Shown: piece after piece, positions 1-13,385 of the stretch
How the letters are laid out: every line of letters starts with the position of its first letter
How positions within the stretch are numbered: position 1 is the first letter of the stretch
Source: Amoebidium appalachense
Taxonomy: Eukaryota; Ichthyosporea
NCBI GenBank assembly: GCA_963693365.1
Contig: CAVNZM010000005.1
Span: 930,001 to 994,000 of the forward strand
DNA: 64,000 bases
Direction: 5' to 3'
Notes under the pieces: generated by a model
Told to the model about the DNA's origin: nothing
Databases searched by the model: none
Seen by the model: the letters and a program-made list of their open reading frames with translations, nothing else
Position numbers and translations under genes: made by a program

Positions 1-3000
1 CTGATGCCGAGGGTGAAGACGGCCACGACGGCCACGGCAAAGACCAGCAGGAAGGCGTTCTGGAACTCGCTGTAGTTCTTGGGCTCGTAGAAGATCACCG
101 TGCTGTTGAACAGTGCGTGCCTGAAGTCCTTGCCGTCCTGTCCCATGCATGCCACTCATTTGAGTTCAAAGTTATCCCCCCCTCCCCCCATTTCCCCTTC
201 CTCGAGCTTTGCTGCTGCACTCGCTCACCTACTACGCAAACAGGCCCCTCCATGCCCAACATTCCGAATATAAAGGAATGCGACCCAGAAAACACTATCA
301 CTCAATCTGGTCATCTGCCTGTGTGTGCACACACCACAAAAGACCCCCCCCCCCCCCCCCTCCCAAACACACACACACACACACACACACCACCTCTTTC
401 ATACACACACACACACACAAAGAGAGAGAGAGAGAGAGGGCATGCAAGAACACCGACAAGAAAGCACCCTTCCAGCATGCATTTGTAGAAGCCAACAGCC
501 TTACGACCCCCCCCCCCCCCCCCCCCCCGCCCCCGGGGGTAGGGGTTGGGGGGTTGGGGGGTTGGGGGGGGGGGGGGGGAGGGCATGCATGCAACCGCAC
601 ACAGGCGCACTCACGTTGTCCTTGTAGTTGACGATGACGGTCAGGCCGTACTCGCGGTTCTCAAAGCTCTCGTGGGGGCGGAATGGGAACTCAACTGACG
701 CAACAGCACCAGGGGGCACCACAACCTGGAACGGCCGTGCCGTGAACTGCAAAGAGGGGACGGGTCAACGTGTGCACGGGTTGGGAATACATGGGGGGGG
801 GGGGGGGGGGGGGGGGGGGTGGGGGGTTTTGAATGCGTCAAAAAGTACGAAGTACACAAGAACAAGCGGATAACACGATGCAGAATGCAAGCCATTCATA
901 AAGAGTATGCATAATAAGCAGAGCCCATCTTCAGGGGGGTCCCACGTCATCCACAGTACCCGAGTTTCGACCTATTCACCTCGTTAACGAAACCCAACTC
1001 AGATACTGTTTCACTTGAACATGGGTAGGTCACCCGTCTTGATCAAAGACGAGCAGGGTTGCTTATGCAGGCAAGGGCAGTGGGAAAGGCCGGGGGTTAA
1101 AGTTGCAGCAGTAAGCAGAAGAGAGAAATATATAGATAGGAACTCAGGAGACGGGGCTTCTAGGAAGCTCCCCCGTCGCTACCTAAGTCGATACTTCCCT
1201 GGCTAACATACTACACCAGCTGAAAAGAATTAAGTCCCGAAGGCCGCAGAACTAGCAATCAGAGGGGAAAATATGAGATTTGACGGGGGGGGGGGGGGGG
1301 GGGGGGGGGGGGACAAAAAGAGGTAGCTAAGCGTTGGGGTGTGCAGTAAGGGTGTGCGGATCGTGCATTGCTGAAATACATATAACCGTCCCCCCCCCCC
1401 CCCCCCCCCCCCCGGGGGGGGGTAGATGCCCGCGTTCGCTCTTCTCACCTCCCCCCTCCCTCCCTCCCCCCCCCCCTCCCCACACACGCACACATACACG
1501 TGCAACCTATACAGCGTGCCCCTGGTGCAACATAGCAATCGCCAGAAAAAAAAAACTAGACACACCCATATTTTCCTATTACCAACCCTTCCGCCCTCCC
1601 CCCCCTCCTCCACCACAAAAAATAAGAAGAAGAGCCCTGCAAAAAAGGCCACATAGATAACCCATACCAGTTCATTCACGCAGCCTCCATCTCTGTCGCC
1701 CCCAATGCACTGAGCCAGCCCCCCATCCCCACCCCCCTTCATCCTACACACCGATACCCACACCCACACCACACAGGCACGTACGTTGAACAGGCGGAAA
1801 TCCCACTGCTGGGGGTAGCGGATGGAAGCCTCGATGCTCTCGACGAGGAAGTAGCCCTTGCCCGTGTTGCGCAGGCCAGCAAGCATGTACTGGGCCTCCC
1901 CGGCAACAAACTCCGTGGCATTGCCCGTGGACGTGAACAGCACGTGTGACTCGAGGTTGGGGTGCCGCAGGATCTGGGGGTGCAGCGTGCATAGGTTAGG
2001 TGGCGTGGAATAGGCCGTGTGTGGGTGTGTGTGCGTTGTTGGGGGGGGGGGGGGGGGGGGGGGGGTATGTGTTACAGACTACGAAGCACACATTCATGAC
2101 GGGCAACAGAATGCAGATTACAAGGGGGGGAGGGGGGAGGGGAGGAGGAGCCGGGGGGGGGGGGGGGGGGGGGGTTGATGCTGAGAAAGCAGGTAGATGA
2201 CGCATACAGGAGAAAATGGGACATTGGGCGGGTGTGTGGGAAGGTTTTGTATGTTAATGCGTATCAAAGGTACACAGGGTCGTCACTATAGTGTGCACCC
2301 CCCTGCTTGGCAAACGGCACGGGCACCCATGCACATGTACGTACATGTGATGGGGACGTGCAGGCGGTAATCAACAGGGCCTTTCTCAATCAAGATCAAC
2401 CCAACCTCCTGCCCCTTCCCCTCCCCACAATACACACCTCCCCCCCACCACCCCTCAAACTCCCTATTCAGAAGGCACACTCATATGTGCCGAGAACAAA
2501 GTTGTGCAAGTATTTTGCATTTATGGCGTATAACCATAATATTAGACTTTGTTAGTAATATAAAAGGAGAAAAAGGTATTTAGTTGCCTTGGCAACCATA
2601 GACCAGAAGAGGAGTTGAAAAGGAGTTGTCGATGACGTTATTTGAAATACACCATGAAGATGACAAGCCCCACGAGCATTATTCAATTGCATGCTCATGT
2701 GTTTGCGTAATGGGGAAGAGACAAAGAGACGAAAAGAATTGGTTGCACTACAGCCTGCCGGCATCACGATTAATATGCATGCCATCTGCACGAAGCTAGG
2801 AAAACACGTGGCTGTGTGTGAGCCTGTTGCGGTGGTGGTTGTGGTTGCATGGGTGAGGAGCAGGGGAGGGGAGGAGTAGGGGAGGGGGGGATCGTAGTAG
2901 GGAAGGCAATATGCAACAAATGTGGCTTGATGCGTAGTGCAGAGCACTGGTAGGCAGTAAACTAGCCTGGCGACATCTCGCTCCACAGGCGTACTAAAGC

Positions 3001-4338
3001 ATGGGGAAAGGGAGAGTATTCACACAGTACTGTGTAACCAACTCCACGTGAATGTGTGTAGCTATGCATCGGTAAGAAATCGGGCAAGGATATGAACGAC
3101 AGAGTTGACTTGCCAAACCCAGCACCAAGGTCGCTCTCTCATGCACAAATGAAATAAAAAGGGATGGGGATGTGTGTGCTTGTCTTACAGAGACAGAGGG
3201 GCTGGCAGAAAACAGAAGGGTCGAAGGAAGGGGAGTTGAGGCAGAAAACGTTTCACCGTAACAGAAAAAAAACTATGGCGAACCACTGCGTCTATCTAGA
3301 GCATTCATGCACACCGTGTATGCTGTACAACGTTTGTTTCCAAAGTGTACGATGTTCTTCCCCAACGACACACAATTCTACCATAGCATACGGGTGGCAT
3401 ACCCATGTAAATGTGCAGTTGTTGTCCACACCCAGGTGCCCCCTCCCCCCTTCCCCCCCCCTCCCTCCCCCCCCCTCGCCCCCCGGCCATGCTCACCCAC
3501 CCCTCACTCCCCCAGTTTTCAAAAACACACATACACCAGCAGCGCCCTTCCCGCCCCTCTCCCCCCAACACACCTTCTGGTTGTCCCCTCTTCCTTAACG
3601 TGTCTCCCGTCCTGGCCACAGACACAAACACTTGCAGACAAAATACAAAGGCAGAGTAAACAACCCCCATAAGAACAAAACCTACCCCACATCTTCCCGC
3701 CCACTCTTTCCTCCACTCCCCCCCTCCCTCCGCCCTTCCCCTCCATGCACACACTCCAACCCACTTACGTGGTCGCCAGCAAAAATGCCCTCCTCAAAGG
3801 CTGCCTCGCTCACGTGCTCCTCCCCAGCAGCAGGCTTCTCCCCGCCGGCTGCTGCTCCTTCGGACTCCGTCTCCACAGACACGTCCTCCTCTGCCCGTGC
3901 AAAACCTGTCCCGGCCCCAGAAAATGTAATTCACACTCAAATAAAGTGGCTAGCTGTACAGCTAGATTAACTAGAGTCAGAAGCCGGCGGCTGAACCTGA
4001 AGCATTTCTTACCTCTGGGGAGCAACGAAAAGAATGGACTTCGGGAAGTAACAGCAAGAGAGACCAACTGGTGCACGTGAATAGGCGGGGCCGTGAAACC
4101 ACACCACTTACTGGAAACGACACGTTTTGTAATCTTTGCCCCTGTAAGCCAACCTCAAAGATGACGGGGGTAGTCTGGTGTGTAAGTAATCAAATTGCCA
4201 AGCTGCCAGGCTATAGCAGCCTCTGGTCAGTGTGTAAGCCACCTGTGCCAGAACACACGAAGCAACAGGAACGGATCACATACCTGCAAAGGCGAGGGCG
4301 CCAAGAAGAAGAAGCGACAGCGGCCTGTTGAACTTCAT
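1..4338 (-). CDS. SSR1: TRAP-alpha, translocon-associated protein (signal sequence receptor) alpha subunit; 5 exons, 3' end missing
   Basis: Single-pass ER membrane subunit of the TRAP complex that assists Sec61-dependent protein translocation (family knowledge). Exons in coding order: 4338-4284, 3905-3769, 1973-1785, 746-615, 137-<1. All junctions are GT-AG and the phases join exactly. Exon 1 encodes a signal peptide (MKFNRPLSLLLLGALAFAG, continued by FARA at the start of exon 2); exon 2 then gives the acidic lumenal stretch typical of the family. Exons 3-5 carry the lumenal beta-domain: VAGE, NTGKGYFLVESIEAS, RYPQQWDFRLFN, then FTARPFQVVVPPGA, NYKDN and LFNSTVIFYEPKNYSEFQN, aligning block for block with animal TRAP-alpha. 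The hydrophobic run LLVFAVAVVAVFTLGI at the window edge is the start of the transmembrane segment; the cytosolic tail lies outside. The introns hold poly-C/G, (CA)n and a dispersed repeat copy. Assignment is firm. Confidence 0.93.
331..580. repeat. Compound low-complexity tract in SSR1 intron 4
   Basis: Reading left to right: poly-C, (CA)n, (GA)n, poly-C and poly-G, all inside the intron between the last two visible SSR1 exons. The apparent open frames here are histidine/threonine, proline or glycine shadows. Confidence 0.9.
820..1090 (+). repeat. Dispersed repeat family A, copy 1
   Basis: About 260 bp, starting beside a long G-run. It aligns along its length with 62350-62620: shared blocks include GTACGAAGTAC, AAGCAGAGCCCAT and a near-identical stretch of about 30 bases around TTGATCAAAGACGAGCAGGG (1041-1060). 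It lies in SSR1 intron 3. I see no coding capacity and the copies share no clear terminal inverted repeats. A SINE-like or non-autonomous element is possible. Confidence 0.75.
1285..2175. repeat. G and C homopolymer runs around SSR1 exon 3
   Basis: A G-run at about 1285-1312, a C-run followed by a G-run at about 1390-1422, and further G-runs at about 2040-2066 and 2153-2174 flank the third exon. They are intronic. Confidence 0.85.
4284..4338 (-). other. SSR1: SSR1 exon 1: start codon and signal peptide
   Basis: The ATG is the complement of 4338-4336. The 55-nt exon encodes a basic n-region, a leucine-rich h-region and ends in phase 1 at a GTATGT donor. It is too short to appear as an open frame by itself. 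The donor phase matches the GTTTTG start of exon 2 at 3905. Confidence 0.88.
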
Positions 4339-4900
4339 TTTCTACTAAGCTAATCAACAAAAGGCTGACGGCTGAAAAAAAAAAAAAGGGGGTGAGAAGG
4401 AAAATGATAAAATGCTCGACGGAATGCACACAGCTGTATCATACGGACAAGGCTTTTGGCGCGCGCGGTATTTCCAGCCACGTCTTTCAAGCTTGCCTAA
4501 CAACCACAATGTCAAACTGGATTGTGATTGGCTTGAGGCAATTTATTGACCGCAATAATAATTCCTTTCAAAAGCCGTGAAGTTCTGCCGGTGATCACCA
4601 TGACACCGAGAACAAGTCAACTCGTCAGTCATGCATGATCAAGTCATATTCACCGTGCAACCATTACCCCCTAAACCTATGTGCCGACGATGCCTTGCAT
4701 TGAGTAGGTGAGTCAAATTTTGAGAGCAATGCACACATACGAGTTTGCAGAACTGATTTGTGATGCGTCCTGTGGCATCCCCGCGTACTCGGACTTCACA
4801 CGACCTCTCTCTCTACTTGTATATTGCTCAAGTAGTTGACTCGAGGACAAGGGCGAGAAATCTCGCCAGGAACTTATGTAGCTATAACAAAAACGAAATT
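4339..4900. promoter_or_regulatory. SSR1: Upstream region of SSR1, no gene seen
   Basis: This interval lies 5' of the SSR1 start codon on the minus strand and would hold its promoter and 5' UTR. I see no confident core element and no exon. An A-run at about 4376-4387 sits just upstream of the ATG. Confidence 0.4.
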
Positions 4901-4914
4901 CTTGAGATTATGAA

Positions 4915-6470
4915 GGAATAACCCGTTGATCAAAGCTGTGTTGCAGCGTGACCTCCCGTTCGTCGTTTAAAGGAACCACTCCACGTATTGTGAGGAGCAC
5001 CGGAAGCCGTATGCTCCTAGACCAATACACGTCTACCTTAGAAACTGCCTGCAACCAGTAAACTCGCTTCTGCTTTACATGTTTTCTTCGGACTTGTTTG
5101 AAGTATTTTTTTTTTTTTTCGCTTGTGACCTGCAATCCGAGTGCTTCCTGAGAGCACGAATACGGGTCAGCTATTTCTCTTCCCACTGTTCCTTGCAGCC
5201 CGGACTAACTGTGCGTTTGCGCAAAAACCCAAAAAAGCCCCCCTTTCTTTCCCTCCTGCACTCCTTTATGCTGATGATGTGTGTTTGCTCGCCCACTGCC
5301 CTCGCCATTTACAACGCTTGTTTAATGTGGTCACGACCTGGGGTAAGAACAATCTAATGGAAGCTAACACATCTAAATTTGGTGTTATTGTCCCTCCTCC
5401 CTCTGTATCCCACCCCAACCCCCACCAGGCTTTCTTCCTCTTTGATGCCCTTGTCCTAGTTACGCCTGTTTATGAGTACCTAGGTATCCCTATTAATTGT
5501 GACGGCATCATGTTTATTGGTATGGTTCGTCAACGTGTGTCAAGTGCTAGAAAACAGCTGAATTTGTTCCAACATAACCACTTCCGTGATATTAGCTTGC
5601 ACCCACTTAATCGTGTCTTTGTCTTCGCACATTTGTCCTGCCTACATGTGAATATGGTTTACCCTTGCTAGCTGCTCTGCATGAAAATGATATATCGGAG
5701 TGTTTGCAACCCTTAGAAGAGTTTTTGTGTGAAGATATTCCGTCGTTTCTTAGTAAAGATTGTGGTAAAACTTCTACTACTACTGTTTTGTCTGTATTTG
5801 GTTTGCTGCGTGCTCGTGCCCGACTTACTCCCCTCGCGCTTAAATTTCATTTACATCTGTGTGGCCTCAAAGCTTTATTCCCGTCCTATCCTCTTTTCTC
5901 TCTTTCTGATCCCGTCCTCTCTTTTTCTGCTCTTCCCCCCTCTCCCCCCCCTTGCAATCCCAATCCACACACCCTTTTTTCCCCGAGTACCAATCCCTAT
6001 CGATTGTGAAGGAGTACTTTACGTGGCGTGCTATTCCGGCGGAAGATAGACCAGATGATTGCTCGCACTTAATGGGACTGTGTTTAGTGGATCGTTTCTT
6101 GTATAACTATCGTTCAGAACAGTTGTGTAATTATGCAAAGGGTAGGGAATTGCTCCCAGTACAATAGTGAGCGTGTGGGTAAATCTCTAATAGACCAGTT
6201 TGTATATGAGTTGCCGTTTTCTTATTGTGTGAACGCTTTACAGTGGAGATGTAACAAATACAAAGCTTTTAGATATGTATGCTACACCAAACAACACACC
6301 GCACCGTTTTAAACGAACATGTCCCCAAAAATGTGGTTTGCTCTCAACCTGTATTCCTCCAGACATACACACCCGATTTACCCGGGCCCATACACAATGT
6401 TACACACAACATGCCACAGTGAAAGACCTACCGAATTTTACTGTGCTTGATTTCATACTTAATTAACTCT
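4915..6470 (+). pseudogene. Decayed LINE (non-LTR retrotransposon) reverse transcriptase, C-terminal part
   Basis: The frame 5141-5671 contains LLYADDVCLLA, the YxDD catalytic box of reverse transcriptase, followed after a normal gap by a tryptophan-containing helix (VVTTWGKNNLMEANTSK) and YLGIPI, the order seen in LINE RT domains. The reading then shifts frame: about 5665-6009, about 5952-6167, then a piece near 6173-6270 reading GKSLIDQ..ELP..YC..ALQWRCNKYKA, then 6275-6466 with FKRTCPQKC and later H/C residues, a possible C-terminal zinc knuckle. Frame changes and stops show it is inactive. The 5' end (endonuclease) is not recognisable; 4915-5140 is assigned only loosely. The minus-strand block 13440-14060 is a relative. 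Confidence 0.8.
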
Positions 6471-6479
6471 GGCGAATTT

Positions 6480-7559
6480 CTACTATTCCAAAAGTGTATG
6501 GATTATCTGGACAAAAATGTAATACGGTGTCAGAATGCTGACTAGGGCCGGTGTACTTGAAAAAAAAAAGAAAAAAAAAAAAGAAAAAAACTCACCTTGT
6601 CTTGCCCTTTTCAAAAGAATAAGATTGCAGCGCGAACTCACCCAAGCTCTTCGCCGGCCTTAGTCCCGTTTCTACTTCTAGGTGTTTTCTGGAAGCCCCT
6701 CTTGCCACAACCCACCGTGACCAGTCACAAGTGCTTGAGCATGCACGGCAAGTGCAAGCTTGGCACTCAGCCACTAGCTAGTGCCAGATACCACATAAAT
6801 AAACATTTCTGTTTGCCTTTCCCGTTAGGAGGTCGCCTGTAAGTGTGGGGTTATCACTCCCGGACCGGCCTTGAAGTGCTTCTGAGCTCTCCCCCGTCTC
6901 ATCCACACACCTACACTACTGCATGTACGTATACACACACACACACACACACGGGCGCGCCGCAGACGCGCCGCATCCATGCGTTCTTTTGAGGTACATG
7001 GCTGTAGGTATACATGTCATTGAGACGGGTTTACGGACAGCCTGTGTAAGGGCACCACCCCGTGAAGCGCAAGGCAGTGAAGGGGCAGGGATGATGGGGG
7101 GAAGGGGAGGGGAGCAAAGGTTATCAACGGTGCACAGTGGAAGGTGCGAGCCTCGGTGCTATTAGGGTACATATTCACTACATACATATTAGAGCTCGAG
7201 AACGAGTGTGCCACGTTGAAAAGGAACTCCGACTCTGTTGTGACCCAACAACGTGCACTACTAAAGGTAGTATGTAGCTAACGTGTAGCAACTCTGTGCT
7301 GCCAATGTATACACAACTAACACTGGGAGGTAGCCCACAAGATGTATGCTCCTCGTTGATAACAACGCCGGCTTCCCACCAATGTGCCTATAGGATACAC
7401 CCAACCGGTTCGAAGCTTAAGTGACCGCAGCAATTAAAGCTTATTTTCCGAAGAGTCTGATCAACCATCATAATGAAGGTGTTGCAACAACAAAGCCTTG
7501 ATAAGACCTCTGATAAACCTGACTTGGAAGGAAAGTAATTTAGGCTCCTCCGTTTTTCG

Positions 7560-7560
<1 letters not shown>
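6480..7560. other. Gene-free interval after the LINE relic
   Basis: Contains an A-rich tract at about 6558-6590, a short (CA)n at about 6931-6951 and otherwise mixed sequence. No open frame here has recognisable motifs or splice-linked partners. Confidence 0.5.
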
Positions 7561-8649
<1,089 letters not shown>

Positions 8650-8650
<1 letters not shown>

Positions 8651-10343
8651 AAACTAGTGAGAGAACTGACAAGGCAACAACGGTGGCCCGGGTTTGCGGG
8701 GGCATGAAATCATAACTGCTAACCGCGCTGACGTTGCAGGGGACTGAGAAGACACCTGGAAAGTCCTTGCCATGCACCATGGGCGTCAACTTGAAAAAGA
8801 GAGTCAGTGAGTCGTGAGAACGTATGTATGCAACGATTGAACTTCCGAACCGGGTCACATCGGATAAATGCATTTGCCAACTTGTAGCCTGAGAGTGGCC
8901 GAAACCTCCAGCTGTGTCGCAACGTTCCTGTAGCCTTATTGACTTTATGTGACAGCTGGAGAGAGTTTCAGATCGCGTTCTGCCATGCCTTGGAACCATT
9001 CAATCCTGTGCCTGAGCACACGTCACGGGACATGTCACATGGACCGCCACGGAGAACCAAGTCGCTGTGAACCCACCGACCGGCGGCACGCACCCGTCAC
9101 CACCGAAACCCTCAGTGACGGCCCAGACAGTGAGTCAGGTGGTCCCATATGCATATATGCATGTGGCCAGGGCCTCCATGGCCAGGCCTTCTGCAGGCCC
9201 CCGGCCGACGGGAGGGCAACGGGCTGACGGGCTGTCACCTGACAACCAAGCGTGGTGATAAGGAGGCCTTGCTGACAACAGCCGGGCCGACAAGGAAAAG
9301 TTCTGCCAGTGGGCTCTGGATTATGGCGCCACGTCTACGGCATTTCATCTCATCAATATCATAGCCAAATAAGGCTAGAAAGGTAATCTTGATTTACGAT
9401 TGGTCCGCACAGTTGCTACAGGAGCACGACATTCCACAGGCCACCACGAACTGTCGAGTTGCTCGAGCTAACGCACCACTGTCCCAACACCAATGTAGAA
9501 TGACTCCTTACGTTCAAATTGTTTCTATTTTCGAATAATTGTTAATTTTATTCTATTAGAAACCCCCTTCTATTGTTCTGCGAGTTTTTAACCATTCATT
9601 GACATCAGGTCAGAAAAAACAAGATCTTTTATCGCTGGTTGGATTGGTTGTGTGGATCTTGAATCCTAACTGATTGGAATATGCCCGACCGTACGTGACT
9701 GCGCAACACAATCAGTGCATGTTGGCTAAGCATTCCATTAAAAAAGCTAATAAATTGTTTTATCCGATTATGCAATTCAAGTATATCCATAGTCTAAGGG
9801 CAGAAAGCATTCAAAATAATTTGTGATGAATGTGATGCAGCAGAAATTATGTTTGTGGTTCATCGCAATGTTCCAACTACATATTTTAAATAATTGTTAT
9901 AATGAATAAAACGATAAGGTGATGAGCACTATATATATAATTCAATTTCGAATATCCGTTGTTCACAACCAGCACCAATGATATCCAAAAGGGTTAAATA
10001 TCCAATTCGTTGTGTAAATGTCGCAAATTATGCCGTATGACTCATCAATAAATGGCTTCATGTTTTCTGGCCTCTAATGTCTAAGCTCGAGAAGCAAAGC
10101 ATATAGATGACAAACAGATGAATATTCAGGCGATATTTTTATCGGTGTTCTCATTATAAGCGCTTTTTTATTTTCTATAGACCTAGGCCCGTAGCAAAAG
10201 GTACCTGAGAATGTGCATTCCATCGCGCCCAGGGGTTAAAATTACGGTGCCACTTGGCAGTAAAAAAGCCACCTGAAATCCGAAAAAAGCCCGTTGACGC
10301 GGACCGCTAGTTCCACTGAAGTCTGTGCCAGTGGCACTGTATA

Positions 10344-10391
<48 letters not shown>

Positions 10392-10837
10392 AACATATAT
10401 GTGTATATATATATATGTATGTATGTATGTGCAAGTGGCACTGTAAAACACAGTCGGGGTTACGAAAATATGCACCGGATTCCCGAAAAACCACTATGAT
10501 AAAAACGAATTTTAAGCCCTGCTCGCGCCCATTTACAGTCTCGTACTGATTTGATTACCGCAGCCTTCCGATTGGCTCCAGGTCATGAGTGGGAGCTGCC
10601 TGGCTGTTTCGAACTGGCGAACCCACTACACTCATGAAATGCCAGCAAGCAGACTGGCTTCTCACAGTCGCACACACTGTTCGTTTGCTTTCAAACGTAT
10701 CCGTCAATTGTTGCAGTATTATTACCAGCAGGAGTATGATTTAGCGTAGGTGGCATATACTGTATGCTCTATGATATATGACACAACACTGCTTTTAGGA
10801 TTGGATATTAGTGTCAGAGCAATTCGCACACGCAAGC
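8650..10837. other. Gene-free interval; AT-rich from about 9370
   Basis: 8650-9360 is mixed sequence with short open frames that resemble nothing I know. From about 9370 the composition turns AT-rich, without the G/C homopolymers seen elsewhere, and includes a (TA)n run at about 10340-10386. The last few hundred bases would hold the promoter of the MYND gene. Confidence 0.5.
10340..10440. repeat. (TA)n microsatellite with (GTAT)n edge
   Basis: Alternating TA at about 10340-10386, then TATATG and GTATGTATGTATG. The 11-mer AGTGGCACTGT lies just before it (10330-10340) and occurs again after it at about 10434-10444, so the repeat may sit inside a short duplicated flank. Confidence 0.85.
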
Positions 10838-12032
10838 ATGCCGCCGTTCAGCTTCAAGCGGCTGAAAGAAGCGCTGGCTACAGTTGATTTCCAGCACTCG
10901 CGGGGCCCCATGTCAACCTGTTCCTCCACACAAGACCCTGCGTTGTGGTCCACAACTTCTCTTCCTTCAGAATCGCCTATCGGCGAGAAAAAGAGCGGCG
11001 ATCTGGCACTTGAACCGACAGACACCTCATACAACGACCTGCGGATAGTTCTTACAAAGTTCAAAGTTCATGCAGGTGACTCTCCAAAAGTATTAAAGAC
11101 AAGCAAACTGCGCCCGTTGGAACGAAAGGGCAGCACCAGCGATTTCTCGGCCATAATGAGGAGCCCAAAGCCCCGTGGACGAAGTGACAGCGCCTCAATA
11201 AAGGTAAGAAATCACAGCACGAGGCATATTTTTGAACAGTTCTGGAACTGGGGCGCTTGTTGCAGATCTAGATCTAGACAACAGAGCAGTAGTGCACAAG
11301 TACTACATTTAGGCTGTCAAGACTTGGTTGTGTATGTGGCACTGTAAGAGCACTGTGAACGCGGCTTTCGTAGGCGTAAAGTGTACTTGAATTGGCAGTG
11401 TTGCAGTTTTAAATATCCTAGACTCTCGGTTCGAAGACAAGGCAAGAATTCCCTGTGCTGAGTCGCGTGTTTACACTCTCCGTCAGACTCTAGCCAATGA
11501 GTTTCGGCAGTACTTCGAATGATACTGACTCGTCTTTGCCCCGCAGGCTGTTGCTGAATTTCTTGCCGAGCACTCGGGCCCAGTGCTCTGGCGCCGCAGT
11601 GCTTCGTTCAGCCAAATCACTGACTTCTCAGCGCTCCTGCATGCCCCCAAGCCACGAGGTGCCGAGGACACGCGGTCCGACAGCGCCATGATTGCCTTTC
11701 TGCAGCACAAGTGCAGTGGCTGCAATGTGCGGGCAACCTTTAAAGAGAAGTTCCGCCACTGCCAGTGTGATATGGCCTACTACTGCTCGGCAGAGTGCCA
11801 GAGGAAAGACTGGCCCAGCCACCGCAAAACGGGCAAGCACTGCGCCAACTGCAGGAAGGGCGGCAACAACCTGCCCAGGCAGCACATAGAGTGCAGCTGC
11901 ACCACCGTGGTCTACTGCTCCCCGGAGTGCCAAGAGGCCCACTGGGTCTTCCACTGCCGTGTCCATGTCCCTGCAAACAAAAGTCCTTTTAACCCTGCTA
12001 CAAACAAACAGCAGCAATTAGTTCTTGCCTGA
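10838..12032 (+). CDS. Protein with two tandem MYND-type zinc fingers
   Basis: Two exons, 10838-11203 and 11547-12032, joined in phase 0 (AAG|GTAAGA donor, CCCCGCAG acceptor), giving 283 residues. The N-terminal about 165 residues are Ser/Pro/Lys-rich and match no domain I know. From about residue 178 a canonical MYND finger is seen: CSGC, HCQCDMAYYC, SAECQRKDWPSH, GKHC. It is followed at once by a second: CANC, ECSCTTVVYCSPECQ, AHWVFHC. MYND fingers are protein-interaction modules that bind proline-containing partner peptides, so a regulatory or scaffold role is likely, but the gene itself is not recognised. I chose the ATG at 10838; the frame is open for nine codons upstream without another ATG. 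An AATAAA within 12420-12430 is a candidate poly(A) signal. Confidence 0.8.
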
Positions 12033-12336
12033 TACGTATACATATATTATAAGTAACTGGCACTGTTGTTGTTGAATTGCTAAAAGTTAACCCGCCTCAC
12101 TCACCATAGGTGGTGGTTGGGGCATGCACGAAATTGGTATGAATGAGGCCGTCTCTGCTTGAGAAATTAGAGGCGGAACCTTTAACTCTATCTAGGTATG
12201 TGACGCAGACCTCCGTCCACTTGTATAGCAGATGAAGAACTATAATTTTAGGTGGTTCCGGTCCGCGGTATTTGAAACTGGCTGTCAGCCTTTAGATATG
12301 AGCTAACGAATGGGACAAACGTGATATGTAGAAATA

Positions 12337-12676
12337 TGAACTACATATATGTATGGAACAAAGAAAAAGCTTTGTGCAACTGTATCAGGTGGCACTCTAA
12401 GCTTGAAATATAGGGAGTTGTAATAAAACCTGTTGCACTTTGTTAATCATCCAGTTTCACTTTGAGAAGCACAAGCCCAGGACCGCTACAGTGCACCTAT
12501 GTACGTTGAACTACATATATGTATGGAACAAAGAAAAAGCTTTGTGCAACTGTATCAGGTGGCACTCTAAGCTTGAAATTTAGGGAGTTGTAATAAAACC
12601 TGTTGCACTTTGTTAATCGTCCAGTTTCACTTTGAGAAGCACAAGCCCAGGACCGCTACCGTGCACCTATGTACGT
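12337..12676 (+). repeat. 170-bp direct tandem duplication, two copies
   Basis: Copies at 12337-12506 and 12507-12676 differ by only a few bases. Each begins GAACTACATATATGTATGGA and ends GTGCACCTATGTACGT. Each includes GTAATAAAACC, so the probable poly(A) signal of the upstream MYND gene is present twice. Confidence 0.93.
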
Positions 12677-12679
12677 TCT

Positions 12680-13193
12680 CTTTGTGTTTCGAGGCCCTGC
12701 TATTCAAACCAGTTGCCATCCAAAGCTTTAAAAATGCATTGATGGGCTGTATTTAGGTGGTCATGACTGCTTACTGGGCATGTAGCTCAGTCTTGTGTGC
12801 AGGGAGGAGCTGGAGGAAGGGGGGGGGGGGACACGGGAGAGTGGAATGGAAAGGGTTAGGGGGATGTTAATGGCAGGGGAATGGAAGGGGGTTTTGGGGA
12901 GAGGGGGGAGGGGGGGGGGGGGGGGGGGGAGGGTTTGAATTCGAATTCGATCGATGTTGCACATACGTTGAGTATCATACATATATCATGGGGGGTTTAC
13001 CCTGTTTACTCGAGGCAAAGAGAAACCAGTCTCAGGTATGGGGATTTTTTGCTCGGAATATCCCCTCAGCGGTATATCATGGTCACGTACATAGATGTCG
13101 GGTGATGACTATATATCAGGGTTTACTTTCTCTACGAGACACCATAAAGACTAAGAGAAATCAAGTAGTTGGGGTTCCCCCTTTTTTTTTTTT

Positions 13194-13285
<92 letters not shown>

Positions 13286-13329
13286 CTCCCCTGGGACACT
13301 CGGTATCAGCTGGTTGTGTGTGTGTGTTG

Positions 13330-13385
<56 letters not shown>

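Noticed and set aside
2552-2986. 144-codon minus-strand frame in an SSR1 intron
   Set aside because: The exon 2/exon 3 phase of SSR1 closes without it and it resembles no part of TRAP-alpha.
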